A model generated the notes under the pieces. That model did not search any database. It worked only from the letters and a program-made list of their open reading frames with translations, and was not told the DNA's origin. 64,000 bases of DNA from Kitasatospora arboriphila (GTDB taxonomy: Bacteria; Actinomycetota; Actinomycetes; Mycobacteriales; Mycobacteriaceae), in assembly GCF_000717275.1 (NCBI RefSeq), contig NZ_JNYV01000003.1, positions 124,001 through 188,000 on the forward strand, in the 5' to 3' direction. Positions 33,280-41,185 of the stretch are shown here, piece by piece (position 1 is the stretch's first letter; every line of letters starts with the position of its first letter). The translations under genes were made by a program, and so were the position numbers.

Positions 33280-33757
33280 CGGGGAGGGCGCCGACGTCAT
33301 CGCGATCGCAAATGTGATTGCAGCGCAGGCACATAAAGGACAGACCGACAAGCTTGGGAATGAGTACATCCATCATCCGCGGTCGGTCGCGCGGCGTGTG
33401 GACCAGTCCAACACGGCAGCCGTCGTTGCAGCGTTGCTACACGACGTGGTCGAGGATTCGGAGATGACGCCGGCGGACCTGGCTGATCGCGGCATACCGG
33501 CCGGAGTGATTGCAGCTGTAGAGCTGCTCACTCGGCGCGACGACGTATCGAGCGATGAGTATTACGCAGCGATCGTGGAAGATCCTGTTGCGCTGGAAGT
33601 GAAGCTGGCGGATCTGGCCGACAACACCGACCCAGCACGGATTGGCCTGTTGGATGAGACAACGCAGCGCAAGCTGATCGCGAAGTACACCAAGGCTTAC
33701 CGTGCGTTGGGGAGGGAGGACCTCGCCACCCGGTTGGCGCTGCGTCTGCCGGAGTAG
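33263..33757 (+). CDS. Small HD-domain hydrolase, SpoT/MESH1-like
   Basis: 164 residues from GTG 33263 with a GAGGAGG site just upstream. The HD metal signature is complete: QAHKGQTDKLGNEYIHHPRS holds the first His, AALLHDVVEDSEMTPADL supplies the HDxxED pair, and VKLADLADNTDPAR the last Asp. This matches the short (p)ppGpp hydrolase group (MESH1-like). Because the overlapping upstream gene is of unknown type, a role in degrading an alarmone or another nucleotide signal during stress or phage attack is possible. Confidence 0.82.
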   Translation: MSTKDNGEGADVIAIANVIAAQAHKGQTDKLGNEYIHHPRSVARRVDQSNTAAVVAALLHDVVEDSEMTPADLADRGIPAGVIAAVELLTRRDDVSSDEYYAAIVEDPVALEVKLADLADNTDPARIGLLDETTQRKLIAKYTKAYRALGREDLATRLALRLPE

Positions 33758-33968
33758 GGCTAGGCCCTCCGCGGGTCTTTGGTGGTCCTGGCATGGGCCA
33801 TGGAGCTCGTATCCGGCCCGAGTTCGTGTCGATACGGCCATCGGCGATTCGCGTGAGACCGGTCGACCAGTCCGGTGCGCGACTCCGCTACTGATGTCGA
33901 TCGGGCGCAAATAACCTCGCGCGCTTACGCTACTGACTAATCAACCGCAACTTGCCAACGGATGGGTA

Positions 33969-34535
33969 ATGAAACCGAAGATCACCAGGCGAGACGTAAT
34001 CGACAGGTTGAAAGCCGGCTTCGTCGACCGTGGGTTCGCTGACGTCAGCACACGCCGCGGAAAGATGGATCAAACTTTTCATATCGATGGCGAGCGGATC
34101 ATTGGGAGGGGAACTGTCTCGCCGAGCACTGTCAGCGTCAAGGATCTCCAGCAGATCTACGACGAGGTGTACACGCTGGGGAGAATGAAGGACAAGGTTC
34201 GGGTGCACGTCACGTACGGCACCTACTCGCTCGCCGCAGTTAGGTACGCGGTGACGCATCGCATCTATCTGTACACGTTCGACCAGAATGGTCAGTTGAC
34301 GTCCCGAACTGTCGCTCCGTCGATCCTGTTTGCCAGCAGACTGTTTGAAGTTTCGCTGGTATTGCTACTCGCTGCCGCTGTGGTCACTTGTTCGGTTTTA
34401 GGAATACTCTGGATTTTAGAGCGCGTCGACATAGGTGCAGGGGTCGAAATCGCGTTCGTCATCTTAACTGGCTTCATTGTCGTCACTGTCTCAGCCGCAT
34501 GGACAGCCCTTACTCGAAACGACAAGAAGAAATAG
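33969..34535 (+). CDS. Hypothetical two-helix membrane protein with soluble N-terminal domain
   Basis: 188 residues from ATG 33969. The first 115 residues form a soluble alpha/beta domain (VIDRLKAGFVDRGFADVSTR, VRVHVTYGTYSLAAVRYAVT) followed by two membrane spans (LFEVSLVLLLAAAVVTCSVL and VEIAFVILTGFIVVTVSAAW) and a Lys-rich tail. It lies at the left border of the defence island and converges with the EVE-like gene. Function unknown; a domain-plus-two-helix layout is common among membrane-acting defence effectors, but no effector motif is visible. Confidence 0.6.
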   Translation: MKPKITRRDVIDRLKAGFVDRGFADVSTRRGKMDQTFHIDGERIIGRGTVSPSTVSVKDLQQIYDEVYTLGRMKDKVRVHVTYGTYSLAAVRYAVTHRIYLYTFDQNGQLTSRTVAPSILFASRLFEVSLVLLLAAAVVTCSVLGILWILERVDIGAGVEIAFVILTGFIVVTVSAAWTALTRNDKKK

Positions 34536-34599
34536 CAATCGTCACGAGGACTCCGGCGGCCAATCTGCACAGCGTAGGAGGTCGGCGCCTAGCGCTGGA

Positions 34600-35088
34600 C
34601 TATTGGTTGTTGCGCCTCATAAAGGCGAGAAGGTCCTCAAGCTGGGTCTCGGAAACACTGACTATGCTTGGCCCACCGGTCGCTCCCACCCGGATCCCAT
34701 TCGACAACGCCTCCGGAATCGGGTCGTCGAAGGCGGTCGGGATCTGCGTAGCCTGCGATACCAGCGCGATATCGAATCGGTACGGGTAGATCACCTTGCC
34801 TGCAGCCACTTCGTCCGGCCAGAAAGGCTCGGCATACTCCTGCAGGGGCGTAGTGACTTTGAACAGGTACAGGTCGATCTTGCCGGTGACCCAAAGGTTG
34901 CGCGGCGCACGTGGGCCATGCGGAAGACCTTTCGCCTTGGTGCCGAGGACGTGCCACGAGAAGTTCGTGCCGGTATCGCAGTTGATGGGTAGACGCGGAA
35001 GGCCCCATCGTCCTTTCCTGATTCCCCACCGTAGGTTGGCCTGGGCATCGTTCGTGACAGCGTTGTAGGTGGTCAATACTGCAGGCAT
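34600..35088 (-). CDS. EVE/PUA-like protein linked to the DUF2075 nuclease-helicase
   Basis: 162 residues; the start is ATG 35088, because GGAGAG lies 6 nt upstream of it, whereas the TTG at 35094 leaves no spacing. The segment with NLRWGIRKGRWGLPRLPIN, then GTNFSWHVLGTKAKG, then EPFWPDEVAAGKVIYPYRFD has the beta-barrel motif order of EVE/PUA-like domains, whose known members read modified cytosines. It begins 21 nt after the nuclease-helicase stop, so the pair forms an operon. A reader of modified phage DNA feeding the nuclease-helicase is the simplest model; family membership is my reading and unconfirmed. Confidence 0.6.
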   Translation of the reverse strand: MPAVLTTYNAVTNDAQANLRWGIRKGRWGLPRLPINCDTGTNFSWHVLGTKAKGLPHGPRAPRNLWVTGKIDLYLFKVTTPLQEYAEPFWPDEVAAGKVIYPYRFDIALVSQATQIPTAFDDPIPEALSNGIRVGATGGPSIVSVSETQLEDLLAFMRRNNQ

Positions 35089-35109
35089 TGGCAACTCTCC
35101 GGCTTGGCC

Positions 35110-36960
35110 TTACGGAACGAGCGACTGAAGCAATGTTTGAGTCTCGGAATCTGTTGAATACACCGTCATTCCGCGCATTCCTCGAGTAAGAAGCACCTTG
35201 TAGGTGTTGCGGATAGCCCGGTCGAATCCCTCTGGGTTGCCACGCTTGACCTGGTTGTCGTGGTTGTACTCGGGACGCGCCTCCCAATGGTCGGTACGCC
35301 ACACCAGATCGGGCCCAAAGATGACACCGCCGTAGTCATACTCGAAACCCTGTGCGGTATAGACGCATCCGACCTGGTCGAAGCCCGCGGGGTCCGATGC
35401 CCAGTAGGGCGTTCCAGGTGCACCGTCGTGCGACGTTGGCTTCTTGTTGTTCCACGGGCGTTTCCAGTCGCCGATCACGACGTCGTCGACGAGACCGCCG
35501 CCCTTCACCGGATCGCTCCAAGTCCAGCAATAACCGGCTGCAATCCGAGCCGAGTAGCCTTCGTCGAGAAGAGATCTCAGCTGATGTTCGACGAGAGAAG
35601 GCGAATCCGAGACGCGCACCGCGAACGCCTCGTCGCCGGTCCACTTTATGGGGCCACCTGGTTCTAGGCCAAGCAGTCGCAGGACCCAGTTCTCGTACGC
35701 ACGGCTACCGCCGCAACGGAACTGTCCGTCGAGCGAAACCATCCGGACTTTGCAACCCATGCGCTCGGCGGCGCCGCTGATGTCCGAGACGGTGCCACGT
35801 TCGGACGGCCGCACCACCTGGAACTCGTCTAGGAGGAATACGGGAACGCGCGCCGCGTCGATAAGCTCTTCGACCTGTGGACGCCCCGTGCGGAGCGCCG
35901 CTTTCGTATAACGGTTGGTTGAGGTCTCTTTGACCCGGTGAGCCTCATCGTTGATGAGCACGTCGATCTCGTTGGGTTCGGCGTCGATGAACTGGTTGTA
36001 GTATTTGAACATTTGCTTGACCCGGGGCGCACGGGCACCGGCTACTCGACGCAGAGTCATAGTGAAAGCGGAGGATCCAGTGGCGTGCAGAGCAGTTCGG
36101 CCACGCCGCGACAGCTCGCCGAGCAAGCTCAGCGCGATGACAGACTTTCCTGAACCAGGACCGCCGGTGACGATGATGACTTCCTTCGTATTGGACCGGT
36201 ACGACTCGTCGACGGCTCGCAGTACCAACGAGTACGCGGTCTGCTGCTCGTCGAGCAGAACGAATTGCTCGCGGCGTTGGACTTCGTCAGCGGCCAGGGC
36301 CATGAGTTGCTTACTGGGCCGAACGGCCGACGAGAGCAACTGATCGGCGGCGTCGGCACCGGGCTCAGTCGAAAGCTTGCTCTTGAAGTACCTGAGCAGT
36401 TCTCCGCGTCGTTGCCCGGTGAACAAGCGTCCGGTGTCGGATTGGGGGAGCCTCCAGAGGTCTTGGATGTCGGCGTCAGTGGCATTGTGCAGGTATGCGA
36501 CACCCGCTAGCTGATCGGTGCTTCCGCCGAGCGTCGCAATGAAGTCACTCAGGTGGGTGCAGTAGCGGCGGACCTGCTCGACGGGGTGTAGACGCTCGCC
36601 GGCTCCATCGAGCAGCACGACGTCGTCTGTACCCGCGAGAACCGATGCGCTGCCCCATTGCTTGAGCTCGACCACGACGTACGACGGCAGGCCGGTGTTC
36701 GGATGGACTCCACACACGACGGCGTCTGCGCGCTTGCTGGTGAGCGGTAGTTGGTACTCGACGAGAATCTCTGCCTTTTCGAGACCGGCATCGACAAGGT
36801 CGCCGGCCAGCACTGCGAGGCTCCGATCCCAGGAGCGAACCTCAGCAGGTGAGGGGCTGTAGCCGATCTGGAAACGGAACTGTTCGGTCAAGACGGGTAC
36901 GAGACTCCCGGACTCGATCTGAGATCGAACACCAGCGACAGAGTTGCGGTACAACGGCAA
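35110..36960 (-). CDS. DUF2075 nucleoside triphosphatase/helicase fused to PD-(D/E)xK nuclease-like domain
   Basis: 616 residues, start TTG 36960. Residues 1-200 carry a nuclease-like core: RADAVVCGVHP (Asp79) then SYVVVELKQWGS (Glu98-x-Lys100), the D...ExK arrangement of PD-(D/E)xK enzymes. The DUF2075 ATPase follows: Walker A IIVTGGPGSGKSVIAL (266-273), Walker B-like VLINDEAHRVKE (DEAH, 338-341), then later helicase-type motifs (KVRMVSLDGQFRCGGSRAYE, VYTAQGFEYDYGGVIF). This is a helicase-nuclease of the type found in restriction-like defence loci. The start is preceded by a hairpin covering the ribosome-binding site. With the EVE-like gene it forms a two-gene leftward operon. Confidence 0.8.
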   Translation of the reverse strand: MPLYRNSVAGVRSQIESGSLVPVLTEQFRFQIGYSPSPAEVRSWDRSLAVLAGDLVDAGLEKAEILVEYQLPLTSKRADAVVCGVHPNTGLPSYVVVELKQWGSASVLAGTDDVVLLDGAGERLHPVEQVRRYCTHLSDFIATLGGSTDQLAGVAYLHNATDADIQDLWRLPQSDTGRLFTGQRRGELLRYFKSKLSTEPGADAADQLLSSAVRPSKQLMALAADEVQRREQFVLLDEQQTAYSLVLRAVDESYRSNTKEVIIVTGGPGSGKSVIALSLLGELSRRGRTALHATGSSAFTMTLRRVAGARAPRVKQMFKYYNQFIDAEPNEIDVLINDEAHRVKETSTNRYTKAALRTGRPQVEELIDAARVPVFLLDEFQVVRPSERGTVSDISGAAERMGCKVRMVSLDGQFRCGGSRAYENWVLRLLGLEPGGPIKWTGDEAFAVRVSDSPSLVEHQLRSLLDEGYSARIAAGYCWTWSDPVKGGGLVDDVVIGDWKRPWNNKKPTSHDGAPGTPYWASDPAGFDQVGCVYTAQGFEYDYGGVIFGPDLVWRTDHWEARPEYNHDNQVKRGNPEGFDRAIRNTYKVLLTRGMRGMTVYSTDSETQTLLQSLVP

Positions 36961-37384
36961 GACGGCTCCAGGAAGGCATGAAAGTCTTCCCGCACGGGTG
37001 GAGCCTTGTCGTATAGACGCATGCTGTCGGGCCGAAGCGGATTACTGGTCGATCGTATCCGGGAGGTTCTGGTCGCAGTGCTGACCACGGCCTGGCCGCG
37101 TGTCGGGCCGATCCGCTTGTGACCGTCGCTAGCGGCTCCAGCGTGTTCACGCCCCGTCTGGCATGTCATACGAACAGATGAATCGAATGGCAGCTCGCTT
37201 CTGCAATCGGAGCTAAACGCCCTGTCGAGACCAATCTCCGTCGAGAGCAACGGGTTTGCCGACCAGGAAGTCGACCCGGTGTGCGGCAACGACGCCTTCG
37301 TTGAATCGGTCATTTGTCGGTCCGTTCTCATAGACTTCTCACGGCTCGGTCACTTGGCAGAGTCGCGATGCAGGAGGTTTCAAG
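36961..37384. other. 424-nt divergent promoter region
   Basis: No gene is seen here. It separates the leftward nuclease-helicase and the rightward dynamin-like operon and must hold both promoters, but no unambiguous -35/-10 pair was identified. The left end holds a stem-loop (36964-37005). The right end holds the AGGAGG ribosome-binding site (37372-37377) 7 nt before GTG 37385, which fixes the start of the tandem GTPase. Confidence 0.55.
36964..37005 (-). promoter_or_regulatory. Stem-loop that would cover the ribosome-binding site of the nuclease-helicase
   Basis: Two nested stems are visible: GGCTCCA (36964-36970) with TGGAGCC (36999-37005), and GGAAG (36971-36975) with CTTCC (36986-36990), the second separated from the outer stem by an 8-nt bulge on one side only. 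In the minus-strand mRNA the GGAG ribosome-binding site of TTG 36960 lies inside the outer stem, so folding would block translation. This would limit expression of a possibly toxic nuclease. The folding energy has not been calculated. Confidence 0.45.
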
Positions 37385-40300
37385 GTGGATGAGAACGTCC
37401 GGGGGCTGCAGGATGCGGTCGCCCACGCTGTTCGGAGTGGAGAGCGAGAGCTCAGCCAACTCGAACGCTCCGTTGAGACGGTACTGGCAAAATTCCAGGC
37501 GGCGGTGTCAGCTGACAGTGACCAGGGCGACCAACTCATCGTGGATCTGTCGCAGTTCACGGCCGAGTTCGAAAGCGACCTTCGCGGCCACCTGGATGCG
37601 CAACGCGAGCGCCTGGCCACGTTCAACATTGCGTTCTTCGGCCGCACCGGTGCGGGGAAGAGCACCCTGCTTTCTGCTTTCGGTGAGCTCGACGGTGGAT
37701 ATGTCTCACCTGGCGACAGCGACTGGACGACGGATGTCACCGAGATCGAGTGGCAAGGGTGCTCCCTCTGGGATACCCCCGGGATCAACGGCTGGGGACG
37801 GACGCAGAAGCGCGCCGAGCTGGAGGAGACCGCCCGCCAGGCCGTGGAGATCGCGGACGTCGTCCTCCTGTGCTTCGACAACCAGAGCCAGCAGGCCTCC
37901 GAGTTCGGCAAGGTCGCGCAGTGGGTGCAGGCTTACGGCAAGCCGACGATCGCTGTCCTCAATGTCCGCAACCTGCGGTGGCGCCATCCAGCCAAGGTGA
38001 GCAGTCAATCGGCGCGACGGTCGCTCTCGCGTGCTGTCGGCGAACACGCCAACAACATTCGGACGGAGTTGGCAAAAATCGACCTGGGTGGCACGCCGGT
38101 GGTTGCTATTCAGAGCCGGCGGGCGCTCTTTGCTCGCGCGAAGGAACCATTCAATGGTCCAGCCGTCAGCAATTTTAATGCTGATCGCAAACAGTTCGGG
38201 GCTGAATATCTCGCGGAGTGGTCGAACTTTTCTGTGCTGGAAGATCTTATTGCAGCATCGATTGCAGAGGGTGGTGCAGAACTGCGGCAGACGTCGTTGA
38301 GGGAGGGGCTGCGCGGAATATTCGACTCGCGGGCAGCGCGACTCGACTCGATCCGACAGGAAATCGACCCTAGGATTCAATTCGCGGGGAACCGAATCGA
38401 TCAGTTCTTCGACACACTGGGGTACCCAGAGGGCGAATCGCGAGACCGTTATCTAAAGGCCGATGCAAGGTTAGTAACTCTCGTTGAACATGGACGAGGC
38501 GAGCCGTTCACCGCGGCCTCCGCGGGAACGCTCAGCCGCCACTTCGACCACTTGCTGCAGTCGCACTTGTCGAGTGTTCGAGAGGCCACGCTGCGCCGGG
38601 CCGACGAGCTCGTCGATAAGGCGATCGGCGAGAACACACAGTTCACTGACGAAGACTTTCAGTCCGTTTACTCGCCATCTGATCTGCAAACCGCCGTGGA
38701 CAAGATATGGGCAGCGAAGACGGCCTTCCTTCAGCGCGAGATCGAGCTCGCCGTCTCGGAGGTGATACCAGACGTCGCTGAGACGCAAACCGATGGCGTC
38801 ACATTCGACGCCATCTCCGGAACGAGCTCGCGCGCAGGCATGGCACTGCAAGGTGCAGGGTTGGCAGCTGGCGCAGCGGCTGGTGTGATTGCCGTCCCTT
38901 CGGTGGCGGCAATCTGGAATCCAGTCGGCTGGGTCGGAACGTCGACGGCCATCGGGTTGGGCGTGTTCGCCCAGGCGAGCAAGTTTGTAGGCGGGCGACT
39001 GTCCAAACGTGGAGAGGACGGAAGAGCGGTGGCGCGCGCCGAAATCCAACGTGATTCGAGGTCGGCCGTACAGAAGACCTTCGAGTCGATCGAACAGGAC
39101 CTGCGGCGCCAGAATGAAGTTGAAACCTGGAGCCTCGCAGCACCTGTTCTCGTTGAGCTGTTGAAACAGGATCTCGCGCTCCGGCGAAGCAGAACCGAGT
39201 TGGCGACCCTCGTTGATGCTCTGCAGAATCAATCGAACGCCATCACGCACTCGTTCGCGAGCCAAGACGTCCTGGACCGCGCAGCGAGACGCGTTCTTGG
39301 TTCGCGGGGCGTCAAGTCGGGTGCCGAAGCCGACGTCTGGCTTGGAGAGGACTGGTTCGAGCATAACGACGAACGTTCGTCGCAACAGTCTGAGGTGGAT
39401 GCGGCACATCGTGCGACCTTCGCGGCACAACGCGAAACCGAGCGAGACCAACTGCGAGAGTGGCTCGCCGGGGTGTGGCAGGTTAGCTCGCAAAGTGTAG
39501 TGGAGGACTGGCTAGATAGCGTTACGGAACAGCTGGCCTCTGATGATCTCGAATTGCGAAGGGCAATAAGGCAGGTCACGGACAAGGAGCACCCCAAACC
39601 TTCAGTAGTGATCCTGGGCGATTACAGCGCCGGGAAGTCGAGCCTGGTCAAGCGCCTGCTAGTTGAAATGAGCGGATCCATCCCCGACGACTTGCACGTC
39701 CGGGGCAGTGTCGCAACGAGCACCGTCAGCACCTACGAGCTTGACCACATCCGGCTCATCGATACTCCCGGGCTCCAGAGCGGTAAAGCGACCCACGATC
39801 AGCAAGCACTCGAGGCGGCCGCGGGCGCTGCACTGATCTTAGTGGTGGTCCATGTAAACCTACTGATCGGAGACATGGCTCTACTCGAGCGAATCGTGAA
39901 GGGCACCGACGAAACTGTCGCGAAGGATGGTCGGATCCTCTACCTGATCAATAGGTCTGACGAGCTTGGAGTGGATCCGACCTCGTCGCCCGAGGACTAC
40001 CTACTGCTGAGGCGCAGAAAGGCAGACGAACTCATAGCTGCGCTCGGTTCGCGAGGAATTTTGGTCGAGCAGTCTGAGGTCCACGCTCTGGCGGGGGACC
40101 CGTTCGGTGAGGCTGGCGGCCGATTGGACGTCTCGCGAAGCGACTTCGACAGCAACCGCGATTGGGACGGCGTCGACCCAGTCGTGCGAACCCTAGACAC
40201 CTTCTCGAGAAGGCAGTCGCAAGCAGGCAGGACGCGCGCAACTGTCGATGAGGTGTGCAACGCGTTGTTGCGGCGGAGGAAAGAGCTACTGCTCGACGTG

Positions 40301-41185
40301 ACTGGTTTCGAGGCCGAATCGGCGGCGGTTGGGGCAGCGATACAGGCGATCGCGAATGGCGAGCGCGACGCAGAACTACTGGAAACTTCGATGCGCAACC
40401 GGCTCAAGAGAATCCTGGAACCCAATGCGGACAAGGCGCGCATCAGTATTCGCGCTGCAGGGAAGGATGACATGGCGAAGCTCGGCGAGCTGACGGCCGG
40501 TTGGCTGGCCGACCCCCAGTTGACATCTGAGCTGGATCGGTTCAACCGAGGGGTCGCCCAGGACATCGATAGTTGGTTTGCCAAGCACTCTTCCTCGATT
40601 GGACGGCAACTCAATTCGGTTGCACTGGCAGAAGGCGCGGTGCTGGGTGTCGAAGGTGCATTTGTCGGAGTGACCGAAGGCGTCAATGCTGCGAAGGTTG
40701 TGGCGGGGTCCGCACATCACACGGCAAAAATCGCTAAGGCGATTGGCAAACGTGACACGATCTACGGCATCGGTAAGAGCCTGGGCGTCAAGTTCAAGCC
40801 ATGGGGCGCAGTCAAAGCGAGTGGGCGGGTGGCGAAGGCAGCCCCCATCCTTGCTGCGATCGGCACCGTCGCTGACGCGCACGCAATGTACCAAGGCCAC
40901 AAGGCAGGAAACGACCGAGAAGAATCCCGACGTGGTGCGATCAAGTTCGTAGATGACGCCGTCCAGACGGCAGAATCGAAACTATTGTTCGGCACCGACA
41001 ACGAGGGACCAGTTGCGGCCCTTCATGAACGCTCCGGAGTCCTCGCAGATCATCGACGCACACTCGAGAAAGAAAACGACGACATGCTGGCGCTCGTGCG
41101 GGCCGCGTCTACCCAGATCGACCAGATGACCAAACTGCTGGAAGCGGCTAGCGAATTATTTGCCAATGAACGGAGTGCACGGTGA
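37385..41185 (+). CDS. Tandem dynamin-like GTPase (two GTPase domains in one chain)
   Basis: 1266 residues from GTG 37385, with AGGAGG 7 nt upstream. Domain 1: G1 GRTGAGKST (86-94), G3 DTPGI (130-134), a weak G4 (VLNVRNLRW); then about 250 residues with helices and a hydrophobic stretch near residues 485-540 (GMALQGAGLAAGAAAGVIAV and onward) that could insert in a membrane. Domain 2: G1 GDYSAGKSS (about 744-752), G3 DTPGL (about 792), G4 NRSD (about 855), followed by a helical stalk with a second hydrophobic patch (LAEGAVLGVEGAFVGVTEG). This resembles fused bacterial dynamins such as B. subtilis DynA. It overlaps a second GTPase gene (GTGA). Membrane remodelling during phage infection is a plausible role, not proven. 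Confidence 0.75.
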   Translation: MDENVRGLQDAVAHAVRSGERELSQLERSVETVLAKFQAAVSADSDQGDQLIVDLSQFTAEFESDLRGHLDAQRERLATFNIAFFGRTGAGKSTLLSAFGELDGGYVSPGDSDWTTDVTEIEWQGCSLWDTPGINGWGRTQKRAELEETARQAVEIADVVLLCFDNQSQQASEFGKVAQWVQAYGKPTIAVLNVRNLRWRHPAKVSSQSARRSLSRAVGEHANNIRTELAKIDLGGTPVVAIQSRRALFARAKEPFNGPAVSNFNADRKQFGAEYLAEWSNFSVLEDLIAASIAEGGAELRQTSLREGLRGIFDSRAARLDSIRQEIDPRIQFAGNRIDQFFDTLGYPEGESRDRYLKADARLVTLVEHGRGEPFTAASAGTLSRHFDHLLQSHLSSVREATLRRADELVDKAIGENTQFTDEDFQSVYSPSDLQTAVDKIWAAKTAFLQREIELAVSEVIPDVAETQTDGVTFDAISGTSSRAGMALQGAGLAAGAAAGVIAVPSVAAIWNPVGWVGTSTAIGLGVFAQASKFVGGRLSKRGEDGRAVARAEIQRDSRSAVQKTFESIEQDLRRQNEVETWSLAAPVLVELLKQDLALRRSRTELATLVDALQNQSNAITHSFASQDVLDRAARRVLGSRGVKSGAEADVWLGEDWFEHNDERSSQQSEVDAAHRATFAAQRETERDQLREWLAGVWQVSSQSVVEDWLDSVTEQLASDDLELRRAIRQVTDKEHPKPSVVILGDYSAGKSSLVKRLLVEMSGSIPDDLHVRGSVATSTVSTYELDHIRLIDTPGLQSGKATHDQQALEAAAGAALILVVVHVNLLIGDMALLERIVKGTDETVAKDGRILYLINRSDELGVDPTSSPEDYLLLRRRKADELIAALGSRGILVEQSEVHALAGDPFGEAGGRLDVSRSDFDSNRDWDGVDPVVRTLDTFSRRQSQAGRTRATVDEVCNALLRRRKELLLDVTGFEAESAAVGAAIQAIANGERDAELLETSMRNRLKRILEPNADKARISIRAAGKDDMAKLGELTAGWLADPQLTSELDRFNRGVAQDIDSWFAKHSSSIGRQLNSVALAEGAVLGVEGAFVGVTEGVNAAKVVAGSAHHTAKIAKAIGKRDTIYGIGKSLGVKFKPWGAVKASGRVAKAAPILAAIGTVADAHAMYQGHKAGNDREESRRGAIKFVDDAVQTAESKLLFGTDNEGPVAALHERSGVLADHRRTLEKENDDMLALVRAASTQIDQMTKLLEAASELFANERSAR

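Noticed and set aside
33753-33770. AGGGC-TAG-GCCCT inverted repeat at the end of the HD-hydrolase gene as a terminator
   Set aside because: The 5-bp stem overlaps the stop codon and lacks a T-run, so it may be coincidental.
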